A stretch of DNA of 31,323 bases, from NCBI GenBank assembly GCA_032718475.1, contig JAUCBJ010002677.1, positions 1-31,323 of the forward strand, written 5' to 3'. Source of the DNA: Nemertoderma westbladi. Lineage: Eukaryota; Xenacoelomorpha; Nemertodermatida; Nemertodermatidae. Made by a program: the position numbers and the translations under genes. Of this stretch, positions 18,179 through 28,228 are shown one piece after another (position 1 is the first letter of the stretch; each line of letters opens with the position of its first letter). Under the pieces are notes generated by a model. The model did not search any database. It worked only from the letters and a program-made list of their open reading frames with translations, and was not told the origin of the DNA.

Positions 18179-18488
18179 ACTTACCCCCCCCCCCCCCCCT
18201 CCCCCCTCCCCCACCCACCCACCCACCCACCCCCAAACTGCTTGCTCCTGTAAGGGAATACTGTATTTCTGTATTGATTATTGTGCTCTATTTCTTAGGT
18301 AATTTTTTTGTATACATAGGTCTACAGTAAGTACGATTATGCAGTAGAACTAGCATAAGGTAGTTGACGCTTATTCTCTACCAATTAACAGCTGTGTCTG
18401 GACTCTCCCGACTGAGCTGCCTCCATTTTTATTATTTTATAAAAGGGAGTTTAAGAGAATAAAAGATAAATAATAATAATAATAATAA
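18179..18488 (+). other. 3' UTR and (TAA)6 tail of the 2A LINE
   Basis: A C-rich tract with CCCA repeats lies at 18184-18234 directly after the stop codon, followed by ordinary AT-rich sequence and the (TAA)6 tail at 18471-18488. BEL pol starts again at 18489. Confidence 0.8.
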
Positions 18489-19990
18489 AGAATTCATGGA
18501 AGCCATAGAGGACAAACAACCTGAAGTAAAATTGGATAAACCAATGACAGCGAAAGAGCTGATTATGGTGGATAAAAGAGTAGAATCACAGCAGAAAGCT
18601 CTAGGGATCGTATGGAATCGGGAGACAGACGAGTTGGAAAACCAGCTAAGTCAGGAGGGTGCTGGGTTCCATACAAAGATGTCATACATAGTGAAGATCT
18701 ACGATCCGCTAGGACTAGCATCTCCTTTACTAGTTACGGGGAAGCAAATACTCAAGAAGGTTTACAAGATTTAGGATGATTTGAACGTGGAGGTTCCGAT
18801 AGAATTAAGTAAACAATGGGAAAAATGGACGGTGAGCTTATAAGATATGGTATGATATGGTACTTATAGTATGCCATGGGTATACTTCCCGGATGGAGAC
18901 GTGAGTGATTTAGAACTACATATTTTCTCCGATGAATCCCTGGAAGCATTTGGTGCGGTGCTTTATTTGGTACAGCGAAAGGAGAGTCATAAGCCCAGAC
19001 TAGCGTTTAGTAAAGCGAGGTCAACACCACCAAATTCAGCATCAGTACAGAAACTTGAACTTTAACAGCTGCGAGGTTGGGAGCGAGAGCGACAGCATAA
19101 TTGGTGGATACGATACCAAGTATAGTGGAAACACACTATTGGATGGATTCCATGGTGGTATTAGGATGGCTGCAAAATGAGAAGATGCGCTATCCCATAT
19201 TCATGATGAACTGAGTGGATGAGATAAGAGCAATGACGGACCTGCCCAACTGATGACAATCCGGCGGACTTGCTATCGAGAGGCATACAACACCATGCTT
19301 TCTCGGGAAAGCAAGAGTTATGGCAGCATGGTCCACACTTCCTCAATGATAGGTCGAAGTGGCCACCAATGAGGAAGGTAGATCCAAAGGGAGAGGAAGT
19401 AATAGTGGAGGATGAGGGAAACGAATCGGAGGGAGAAGATATATTCAGCCAGTTAGCGAGGGAGATTAAGGAAATGCCATCACAATCTAAGACGATAGAA
19501 TCAAACGATAATCCAAAGGATAGGTTACGCAGTTACACCTCTAGCTGGTATAAGACTAAGAAGCTAGTGGCATATATCTGAGAGCTTACGGAGAATTCCT
19601 TAGGGGAGCTGGTACGTTGGGAAATCCAAACCTACCATTGATCTTGAAGGAGCTGCCAAAGTCGTAATATGATACAAGCAAGGTAAGGCATTCAGAGACA
19701 AAACTAAACATATTAAGAACCAACAACGTCTTCGACAAGACAGCAGGATCCACACACTGTCGCCGCAACTGGATGAGGATGGAATCCTGGTAATGAATTA
19801 CAGAGTGGCCAATAACACCAATGCCTTGGTTCCACCGAAACCAGTAATAATTCCTAACAAGTTACCAATAGTTCACCAGATTATATGGGACGCCCATAAG
19901 ACCATACATAATTCATGGTGGTACTAATGCGACCTTAAACGAGATCCGGAGGAAGTACTAGGTAACTCAACTTAGAAAGATGGTAAAGGC
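18489..19990 (+). pseudogene. BEL RT thumb, RNase H and integrase-proximal linker, broken
   Basis: From 18489 the frame shows KALGIVWNRETDEL and SYIVKIYDPLGLASPL, the BEL motifs just after the YVDD box, then a stop at 18774. RNase H follows at 18871-19065 (LELHIFSDESLEAFGAVLYL, where DAS of the family is DES). It breaks at a TA insertion after LEL. The frame resumes with MDSMVVLGWL and, at 19270-19581, the NPADLLSRG block with its acidic tail. Two stops of the CGA-to-TGA type are visible in this span. The sequence matches the inverted fragment at 6983-8085 and has two additional small indels of its own, near 19235 and 19575. Confidence 0.85.
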
Positions 19991-21030
19991 GGTAGTGAGG
20001 CAGTGCCAGACATGTCAGCGGATGAATAAGGAGAGGGCCATATAGGAAATGGCACCATTGTCAACCACTAGAGTGAGACATCATGATCCGCCGTTTAGAC
20101 ATAGTGGTGTGGACATGTTTGGGCTGATAAAGATCAAGGTGATGCGGCATACCGAGAAACGCTATGGTATAATCTTCGAATGCAAAAACACGAGGGCCGT
20201 GGCGATAGAGTTGTCACAGGATGCAACAGCGTTGGCATTTATTAATGCACTTGAACAATTCGTGACCCATCAAGGAGGAACAGTTGAAGTGCTTTATTCC
20301 AATAATGGCACAAATTTCATTGGAGCGGAGAATGAGTTGGTGGAGGCCTTCGATATTTTGGAGGGAGAAGATGTTAAAGGGGCAATCAGGAGGCACCTGA
20401 TTAGATGGCAAAGGGGGACACCATACGCACCACATACACTGGGTTGCGTAGAATATCTAGTCGGAAGCTCGAAACAGCTAATGACGAAGCTCCTGAATAA
20501 TCATATGGTGACAGAGTGTATGAAGATGGATGTATTCAGGATGTATTGAGAATGGTGCTGGCAAAGTGTGAGGGGATAATCAACAGCTGACCGCTGTATC
20601 CCGAGAATGATGATCCAGAGATGCTGGGTGTTCTGACACCAGTACATATTTTGATGGAGAGGCCAGCAAAGATAGATATGCGAAATATCGACACAGATGT
20701 TATAAACTACCAACAGAGCTGGAAGGTAGCTAAGGCGAAAGGAGCAGAGTATTGGAAAAGGTGGATTCAAGAGTACCTATCAACGATGTACAAAAGAAGC
20801 AAGTGGAGAAATAATCAGAGGAATATAATCAGAGGATTTAATAATTGTGACATGATATGATCATCAACAATCACTGGAGGCTGGCCAGGGTAGTTCAATG
20901 TTACTCTGGTGGCGACGGAAAGATTAGATCCGTGGAGGTCAGGATCGGAGGAAAGATTGGGGCAAAGGATAGGAAGACCTACAGGAGGGCAGTAGGAAAG
21001 TCCATAAATTGTCCAATCGTCCAATAAATT
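19991..21030 (+). pseudogene. BEL/Pao integrase, inactive
   Basis: A zinc region with RQCQTCQRMNKE (20000-20040) leads to the core frame at 20049-20549. Core residues are GVDMFG with Asp22, YSNNGTNF where Asn85 replaces the second catalytic Asp, and VEYL with Glu135. The DDE triad is therefore broken by a single GAT-to-AAT type change. After a frame break, 20621-20860 encodes LTPVHIL and WKRWIQEYL...KWRN, the family's conserved C-terminal domain. Past a TGA near 20858 the HWRLARV-like terminal block follows to about 21030. The enzyme would have inserted BEL cDNA into host DNA. Confidence 0.87.
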
Positions 21031-21110
21031 GAACTGAGGAGTGGGAATGAGGGTGAAACCCCTTCCCACACAAATGAAGCATAAAAATAATAAAATAAAA
21101 ATATAATTAT

Positions 21111-21796
21111 GTACGTACATCCGATGAGTACAAACATACTAACGTATATACATACATCAGATGAGTACACCTGTACTAAGGTACATACTATTTAGGTTTA
21201 GAGGAACATTACGTATGTCTGATGGGTACAAACGTACTAACGTACATGCATACGTCTAATGGGTACACCTGTACTAACATACATACTATTTAGGTTTAGA
21301 GGAACATTACATACGTCCGATGATGGGTACAAATGTACTAACGTACATACATACGTCTGATGAGGTCACCTGTACTAACGTACATATTATTTAGGTTTAG
21401 ATGAACATTACATACATCCGATAATTACAAACGTAGTAACATACATAGAAGGTACATCCAATGAGTACACCTGTACTAACATATATAATATATAGGAATA
21501 GATGGACATAATTACATACGCTCAATGAGTACAACCGTACTGACATACACACGTACGTCTGATGAGTACACATGTACTAATGTACATAATTACATAAGCA
21601 CTAATGCCAGGTCAATGGGACCAATAGTAGTACATAATACATACTATATTTAGGATTAGATGAGTACACATTACGTACGTCTGATGAGCACTAAGTGCTA
21701 ACGTACATAATATGCACTAACGCCGGGTCAATGGGACCATATATGCAATAAGGCCGGGTCAATGGGACCAATAATAGTACATAATATGTACTATAG
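21111..21796. repeat. GTAC-rich higher-order tandem array
   Basis: A unit of about 98-101 bp recurs; the TTTAGGTTTAGA marker is at about 21191, 21289 and 21390, with weaker relatives near 21490 and 21650. Each unit holds two similar halves of about 45 bp, each with a GTCTGATGAGTACA-like core and a GTACTAACGTACATA-like end. The GTAC/TGTACA dyads make the array rich in small palindromes. Towards its end GGTCAATGGGACC appears three times (21610, 21726, 21757). It lies directly after the BEL integrase and may belong to its 3' non-coding region. Confidence 0.82.
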
Positions 21797-22334
21797 TGGG
21801 CACTGAGGGCGCCACGTGACGAGTTGAGCGGGATATGTAGGCGTGGTAGGATAGATAGTGTAGGCCGCACAAATTAGACTACTACTGTATAGCGCATAGC
21901 CCAGAGTGCAGACTTAGAGTATTGTTACAGACCCAGAAAGCTGTCTGGTGGAAAGTTAGCATAACAATAAGAAAATTGTACTGTAGCTAGTAAACATACA
22001 ATGAGTAGTGATGAATTACTTATGAAGTAATTAACTGATGAGGTGCTACTTAATAAGTAGCAAAGATGTATAGGTAAATAATTACAGCAAGGTGAAGAAA
22101 TCGTATTAACTGAAAATTAAAAATTCTAGAAACATAATAAAAAGTAATGGACAAAATTGCGAAAGTAGGAAAAAATTGATACGTAAGTCAAAAATTAATT
22201 GTAAAAAGGGAGATAAAAGTAGATAAAAGGTAAGCCATCGCTGATTTAATGCTGATTGAAACTGAAATTAGTTATCTCTTGCCCTACTGAGCCTTTGCAA
22301 TGCACCACCAGTTCGGTGAGAGAGAGAAATCGGG
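21797..22334. other. non-coding stretch between the array and the exonuclease-like ORF
   Basis: No gene is seen. A perfect CACGTG lies at 21813-21818. The stretch could contain a BEL 3' LTR or a promoter for the following ORF, but no paired LTR was found. Confidence 0.4.
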
Positions 22335-23249
22335 ATGGCGGAGAAGTTAGTCAAGATGTGGAAGTCGGAAAAGAGTGAGAGTGAGCTATTAGTCGATTTC
22401 ATGCGGAGACATCTGGAGAATAAGACGAGGAAGTATTACAATCGACTCCCTAAGAGTCAGAAAGCATACGTGTTACAAGATCAGTACCGAGGTATGCACG
22501 AACACGATTAGTTCGAACCTACGGAACACCGTCATTGGATGATGCGATTGACAAACATCTTTGTTATGTCATAAAGGGGGAGGAGAATTCCTTTGGGATT
22601 CCAAGGTATGCGAGGGAACCAGCTATGAAGGAATGGACGAAGTTTGTCGAATCGGTAGATGGTTTACATGGTTTTGGGTGACGAGGGTACTGTAGAGGAT
22701 GACGACGAGATGAGTATGGGGTCCAAGGGGTTGGGTAGAACTATATTGCTGCATCTAGCGGCACCGAACGGAGATATTTTTCTGTTCGACCCGGTGACCT
22801 ACGGGAAAAAAGATGGACCAAAGCTGAACCGTTTACCGGATGCGGTGCAGATGCTGGTGAGAATGAAGACTATGATAAAGATTGGATCAGTGATACGCGA
22901 GGAAACGGAGAGTATTAATGAACCAAACACCCTGCGTCTTCTGGATATACAGGTAGTCTATATGGATATGACGAAACCAGATGGATTAGGACTGGTGAAT
23001 AACACGGAACAATACGGAGCCGTGGCAATGGGCCAGCTTATGGGACTCATATGCCATAAGCCGAAGGAGTGGAAGAAGTTCCGAGAGGAGTACAGAGCGG
23101 AACTGACAGAATCACTCGGCGCGAGGCCAGATGGAGAGGAGTTGTATCATTTCCAAAAGGGGACAATTAAGACATACCCGAAGAGGTATATCTTGCAGGA
23201 AGACTGGATAATGATTGGGTTAGTGAACTTGTTCATGACGGTGATGTAG
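22335..23249 (+). pseudogene. broken ORF resembling a DEDDy 3'-5' exonuclease
   Basis: An ATG at 22335 opens a basic 58-codon frame that ends in TAG at 22509-22511. The next register is open to about 22676, and the frame from 22659 continues for 196 codons to 23249. The last part reads LLHLAAPNGDIFLFDPVTYG, then MIKIGSVIREETESI, LLDIQVVYMDM and YILQEDWIMIGLVNLF. This matches the order of DnaQ-like 3'-5' exonucleases (EXD/WRN type). It has a strand-rich start, an I-x-x-G-x-x-x-R-E region, LDxQ and a final Y-x3-D. The first acidic motif (GDEGT) and the middle Asp appear altered, so activity is doubtful. AG|GTAAGC at the stop codon resembles a splice donor. It may be a decayed host exon or an accessory ORF of the adjacent BEL element; I cannot tell which. 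Confidence 0.55.
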
Positions 23250-25212
23250 GTAAGCAGCAGGGAACACTAGTAGCAATTGTTTAGCTCAAATTACTGTGGT
23301 CTCTATGAATCCATGCTATTTCATAACCCCTAACGTACCGGAGCTGAATTTCTCCCTATATGTGAGTAAAATTGGTGGCAGTCGGCAAATTCGCGTATTT
23401 CAGCATTATTATCACTGTGTGAGTGTGAATGATTAATAATACATTCCTAAAGAATGAAAACATTTGCGTTATAATTGTAATTAGTATAAGTCATAACTCT
23501 GCGTGGTATTTAAAGCGCAGCACCTGAAAGGAACTGTTGGTATTTCCCTGAAAATAAATATAGCTTTTGGAGATTATATAGTAGAGATCAATCGAATAAT
23601 ACAAAATAGCCTACCCCTCTCTCTGGCCATAGAATTCAGTCTCCCATTTCCGGTGGGTCATATGCCGTGCTAGACTGACTTCGGCTGTGTTCATATTTCG
23701 TATGGGCTGTCAGACATCATAAGACATATGAATTAACAAGTTAAACTGTTAAAGGTCTAAAAGCTCAAACAGCTAATGAGTATGCAGTTTTGGGTTAGGG
23801 TAACGGTTGACTGGACCGGTTCCTTCAACCTTACCCCTTCAGGCTGTACCATCCTTGTAACACACCAGTTGACCAGTACACTGCCTGCTGATGCTGAATT
23901 GATTCATCCAAGCCGTTATTGATCAACACCCAACAATCAACCAGCAGACAGTATTTGGTATTAAATTACGAAAATGGGGCGAAGTTATCGGATTTTACTA
24001 ATTAAAAACTTAAAAGTGTTATTTGTATATACACTTGTGTTTTTAATGGCTGCATTTAAATTTTACCACGCCTGGGGGTGTATCTTAATTATTATTAATT
24101 AAAAAATGTAAAGTGTGCCTTCTAATTATACCAAACTTATTGGAAAGCGTAGATTGTTTTTATAATTTCGATAGTTTTGTTGATAATGTCGTCATTTTCT
24201 TTATTTTCGGGTTTTATAACTATCCCGAATTAATAAAGTTGCAAAGCATTAAAATAATCATTAATAATTGTATAAATAATTTGATTAGGCCTACTGTGAA
24301 GTTTATCCAAAAATAATAAATAAATTCGTGTAATTGTATTGTATAATACAGATTTATGATAGATAGATTTGATGTCGTCCTATAATACTGTAAGTTTCCT
24401 CCTATTATTCCCAAATCAACACTAAGAATTGAATGACAAATCAATTAAAACTTGAAGTGTTGAAGCAACTATGTCTGAAGTGATATTGAACAAATTTATA
24501 ATTAATTGTTGACAGTTTCCATGGCAATGAAACAGGTGGACAAAATCATTGTTATGCAAGCATACATACATACAAACATACATCAGCAAACAAACATACA
24601 GTACTATTATAAATCATAACGTGGAATATAAGAATAATAAGTTTACACAATACAACTACTGTACTAATGGTCTAAGCGCTTTATATAGGGTAGATCGCGG
24701 AGAGATAGGAGTGATAATTACTTGATATGGAGAGATTGCGATCGATCAAACAATCAATCTTGGTCGATCGGTTGCTTACAGAAAGTGCGGAGGCAGTCAT
24801 TGCAGAGGCGACTGAAACGATCGATGATTTTTGCGCAGTTTATATGAAAGCTGCGGTCTGCGGAAACCTGTGCTCCATCCACGTAGAGTTGTGCTCATGA
24901 TGAACGATATTAGAGTTTGACATCATGGTTGAATAGATGGGACTAATTGAAATGTAACAATAAGGTTGTCGAGTACAGTCCGATATAATTGGGATACCTT
25001 ACAGACGATTCAAAAATCGTATTTCACGAAAAAATTAATTAATTTTAACTGGTTTAATTAACTTTAAACAGGGGCCAATTTCAGATAGTGGGTAAGTGAT
25101 TGAATAAGTTTAATTAGGAATTTACTGTGGTCTTTTTCATTATATTATGAGCACAAAAACAAATTTTCCAAAATTAAATATTTAAGAGGTATACTTCCAT
25201 ACTTACATCGAG
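23250..25212. other. AT-rich non-coding DNA
   Basis: No convincing gene or RNA. Short frames at 24113-24316 and its antisense are AT-rich noise. A CATA/CAAA-rich microsatellite-like stretch lies at about 24557-24603, and GATCGATC-rich sequence at 24738-24775. A TAGGCCTA palindrome is at 24286-24293. Confidence 0.55.
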
Positions 25213-25770
25213 CACTACTACTACTACTAGGATCGGCATGCTGCATTGCAGCTGCATTTTTAAGAATGCTGTGCCGGCTTGTCAACAAAATTGCACCGCC
25301 ACAACTCCCTATCACCCATGACATTTGCTAGATCATCCGCATCTTTAAGGCCAGTGTCCTTTAAGATGCGTCTCAAGAAAGTCATGGGCTGTCCACCATG
25401 CTTATTCACTCCATGAGGCTGCCAAAGTACAAGATTATGCACTGGCTGGTCCTCACGGCGAAAGCAATGTCCTGCAAAGCGGAGGCGATTTTGTTCTAGT
25501 GTCAAGCTTGGGGGAACCAATGAGACAACTCCAATGTTATATAGTGTCTGGTTGGAGATGTGTGCATTGTACTTGACACAATGAACCCGGCGTAGCATTC
25601 TTGTGAATGTGCCATCCAGAGATTTGGTGTCCTCAGCAGTTAGAGCCCAGCATGGACTCCCATAGAGGAGTACTGGAACTACTGCTGCTCTAAATAATCG
25701 GACCTTAAGTTTCCGATTAGTACAGTAGGCCTTGGTCCATGCCCTTGCCCTAATCTCCCCTATCACCTGA
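25213..25770 (-). mobile_element. 5'-truncated RTE-like LINE tail, copy 1
   Basis: The minus-strand frame at 25766-25260 encodes the LINE C-terminus: RKLKVRLFRAAVVPVLLYGS, ALTAEDTKSLDGTFTRMLRR, RLRFAGHCFRRE and LKDTGL. This is the segment after the RT palm of RTE-like elements. The 3' end has a short (TAG)n tail, seen as TACTACTACTAC at about 25215-25230. It begins only at the thumb, so it is a dead 5'-truncated insertion. A second copy lies at 27012-27820. Confidence 0.85.
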
Positions 25771-26160
25771 CTGCCTGATCACCTATCAGCCTATTAGGCC
25801 TATTACAGTATTACGGTAGGCTTATATAAGAGATGTATCTGTAGGCCAAGGCAGCAAGGCTGTCTGGCTGTAGCACTGTGTGTAGCCTGCCTACTTGCCT
25901 AGTCAGTCTGATAGTGTCAGAGTGTAGAACTACCAGTACTTAATTATGTTATTAGGTCTACTGATGCCAGATGCTGCAGCTGCGGCTGGATTAGCTGATT
26001 AGCTACCGGTAACGTACGTACGGCCTGCAGTGCTGCAGACCTGACTCTGTCTGCCTACGCCAGTAGGCTGCTGCATGCTGTGATAAGGACTGAAGGATCA
26101 GACGGCACTGTGGTCAGCTGGTCAATCTGTCAATTAGGTATTGGTACCGGCATGTTTCTC
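25771..26160. other. putative upstream region of the LYSMD gene
   Basis: TATATAAG at 25823-25830 resembles a TATA box about 360 bp before the start codon. CATGTTTCTCATTCAG at 26151-26166 is a good splice acceptor, so a non-coding first exon may lie in this stretch. Both are inference; no transcript evidence is visible. Confidence 0.3.
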
Positions 26161-26185
26161 ATTCAGGCCTAAAAATTATCTGATT

Positions 26186-26455
26186 ATGGCAAAGACAACC
26201 AAATATGAATATCAACATCTGATTGGTAGTTTCACAGATTTTGGTTCCCTCTCAAACAGTACCGTTGCTAGTACCGGTACGGGAACTACAACCACCTATG
26301 TTTTCTCACCTCCAGATGAAATCGAGTTGCTCGAACCTCAACCGCGGTCTAGAAAAAAAAGCGACGAAAACAAACAGGAGGCAGATTCCTTCTTGGAGAG
26401 GGAAATCCGTCCTGGTGATACAATTCAGGGATTCTCCTTGCAGTATGGTGTCCAG
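26186..26455 (+). CDS. LYSMD3/4-like protein, coding exon 1
   Basis: The first ATG in frame (26186) starts a 90-codon exon. Residues 1-68 are a low-complexity Ser/Thr and acidic or basic N-terminus (YVFSPPDEIELLEPQPRSR), the style of the cytoplasmic tail of LYSMD3/4. Residues 69-90 (FLEREIRPGDTIQGFSLQYG) are the first half of a LysM domain, with the R-x-GDT and LQYG core of the family. The exon ends in CAG|GTTGTT at 26455/26456, a phase-0 donor. If read through, the frame stops within a few codons, which supports splicing. A possible acceptor just upstream (CAG at 26164-26166) suggests a preceding 5' UTR exon. LYSMD3/4 are single-pass membrane proteins, LYSMD3 being implicated in chitin sensing in mammals; which paralogue this is cannot be told. 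Confidence 0.85.
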
Positions 26456-26759
26456 GTTGTTTACTATCTGTAGCCTGTAGGCCTATTATTCTATTAGGCC
26501 TATTAGGCTATGTATCAGATTCAGATCAGCAGATTATATTCATTCAGATACCGGTATTAGTACAGTGCGGCCGGTATTAGCAGATTAGCATTAGGCCTAG
26601 AAAATTACAGTATTATAATACCGGTATTATCAGATTATTATTACAGTATTAGGCCTACAGTATTATCAGATTATACTGCATCTTATATAATTTTAAATTT
26701 TCTGTCGGTTTCCGTATTTACTGAGTGTTGAATTGAGTGTATAATACTACCGGTACCTT

Positions 26760-28169
26760 AGTGTTTAAACGGGATCACACTTTTCGGGATTTCCTGGATC
26801 GCTGGGACCGGGATTTTCACTCTCGGGATCCTGTTTTTCGGCATCGGGATTGCAATTTTGTATTAAATTTCCTTAAAGTTAATAGTACAGTAGTAGGCCT
26901 ATATCAGTATATATGGCGGAATGGCGGGGTTTGGCTAACACTCACTTTATCTTACACTTCTGAAATATTTGTAAGATTAAGTTATATTAAAATTATCTTG
27001 CATTTGATTAGGCCTACTACTACTAGGATCGGCATTGCAGCTGCATTTTTAAGAATGCTGTGCCGGCTTATCGACAAAATTGCACCGCCACAACTCCCTA
27101 TCACCCATGACATTTGCTAGATCATCCGCATCTTCAAGGCCAGTGTCCTTTAAGATGCATCTCAAGAAAGTCATTGGCTGTCCACCATGCTTATTCACTC
27201 CATGACTGCATGAGGCGCCAAAGTACCCGATTATGCACTGGCTGGTGCTCACGGCGAAAGCAATGTCCTGCAAAGGACAGTTTGCTTTGCTTTGCTTTGT
27301 TCTGGTGTCAAGCTTGGGGAAACCATTGAGACACCTCCAATGTTATAGGCCTATAGTGTCTGGTTGGAGATGTGTGAATTGTACTTGACACAATGAACCC
27401 GGCGTAGCATTCTTGTGAATGTACCATCCAAAGATTTGGTGTCCTCAGCAGTTAGAGCCCAGCATGGACTCCCATAGTGGAGTACTGGAACTACTGCTGC
27501 TCTAAATAATCGGACCTTAAGTTTCCGATTATTTATCGGGGACTTCCAAATCCTGGAAAGCCTATTCAAGGCTGCCCGTGTCTTTCCCTTACGTATTCGA
27601 AGGTCCTCCCCTGACTTCCGGATCCATGATCCCAGGTAACATAAGTCATCCACATGCTCAAGCATACCATCTTTTGAGCTTATGCTCATCCGATCAGAGA
27701 CTTGCTGAGGATTTTCAAAGTTAACTGTCAAAATGTTGGTCTTTCTGGAGTTAATAAAAAGACCAACACTAGAAGCAGCATGTTCTAATGAGCTGAGGAG
27801 CCGAGAGTGTTAGGTTGCCCTTCTTGGGAACTGGCATCTGGCACCAACTTATTTGTTTTCATTTCTTGTGGGACTCTTGTTGTTCGGTACATGTCTACTA
27901 TGATGGGATAGATGAGCTTTAAATATATAGATAGATGCATTTGATTACTGGATGTTTTACTGAAATAAAAATTAGATATAATATAATCATGTAGCCTAAT
28001 CAAAACATTTCCGTTCTGCTGGAACTATTTCTCAGATATTCAACAAATTTACTTATAATAAGTCTATATTTACTTCGGGAAACCAGATCCAATAATGTCG
28101 GGATTGGGGCGGGATTGCGTCTTTCGCCGGGATCCCTGTTTTTCTGGATCGGGATCCCGTTTAAACACT
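26760..28169. mobile_element. hAT-like non-autonomous DNA transposon in the intron
   Basis: AGTGTTTAAACGGGATC (26760-26776) is the exact reverse complement of 28153-28169. Flanking octamers GGTACCTT (26752-26759) and GCTACCTT (28170-28177) match at 7 of 8 positions, as expected for an 8-bp hAT target duplication. Both subterminal regions are full of GGGAT and CGGGATT words, like transposase-binding repeats. No transposase is encoded. About 0.8 kb of the interior is a later RTE-like insertion. Confidence 0.8.
27012..27820 (-). mobile_element. 5'-truncated RTE-like LINE tail, copy 2 (inside the hAT-like element)
   Basis: The minus strand encodes, from 27820 downward, SSVGLFINSRKTN and CYLGSWIRKSGEDLRIRKGK. 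It continues with WKSPINNRKLKVRLFRAAVVPVLHYG and the same C-terminus as copy 1 (25213-25770). The 3' flank again shows CTACTACTAGGATCGGCA. This copy extends further 5' into the RT motif D region. It is broken by indels near 27210-27330, including a small GCTTT expansion at 27283-27299. The pseudogene pieces are 27731-27351 and 27273-27049. Confidence 0.85.
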
Positions 28170-28228
28170 GCTACCTTTACACCTGTTCTGGTGAGTGAGA
28201 AGTAATTCAACGATTTATTTAATTTTAG

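Larger units (their letters stand above)
11824..18488 (+). mobile_element. near-complete CR1/L2-like LINE with 2A peptide, nested in BEL pol
   Basis: The element runs from a short 5' UTR (11824-11924) through ORF1 (11925-13991) and ORF2 (about 14011 to 18178, one frameshift). A 3' UTR of about 310 bp follows, containing a C-rich tract, and it ends in a (TAA)6 tail at 18471-18488. BEL pol is contiguous on either side and stays in frame, which fixes both ends. A TAA also precedes the insertion, so any target duplication is short or merged with the tail. Clade placement is by the endonuclease and RT style and the SGNH-containing ORF1, and is not phylogenetically tested. Confidence 0.88.
4990..21030 (+). 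mobile_element. degenerate BEL/Pao LTR retrotransposon, split by three later insertions
   Basis: In order, the + strand carries a gag-like charged coiled-coil region, a protease-RT linker, RT, RNase H, integrase zinc region, integrase core and integrase C-terminal domain. This is the BEL/Pao order. Frameshifts and stops are scattered through all parts, so the element is dead. It is interrupted by an inverted BEL fragment (6983-8085), a minus-strand LINE (about 8317-11052) and a plus-strand LINE (11824-18488). The reading frame resumes in register across the last insertion, which shows it went into a contiguous pol gene. The outer ends are approximate because LTRs could not be identified. Confidence 0.85.
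26456..28228 (+). other. LYSMD intron splitting the LysM domain
   Basis: The donor GT is at 26456-26457 and the acceptor is AATTTTAG|GTGTCC at 28228/28229. Length is 1773 bp and the phase is 0. The intron is filled by TAGGCCTA-rich DNA (26470-26660) and a hAT-like element containing an RTE tail. Confidence 0.8.

Noticed and set aside
18060-18302. 80-codon frame with proline run
   Set aside because: Out-of-frame reading of the LINE RT end plus the C-rich tract.
21797-23330. Search for a 3' LTR of the BEL element matching the 5' flank 4410-4998
   Set aside because: No stretch of convincing similarity was found by eye, so LTRs are not called; an automated self-alignment would decide.
24113-24316. 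67-codon frame and its antisense
   Set aside because: AT-rich composition, no recognisable domain, and no surrounding gene structure.
26141-26185. Alternative upstream TTG start of the LYSMD exon
   Set aside because: Not an ATG, and a good splice acceptor lies at 26166, so this part is probably intron or 5' UTR.
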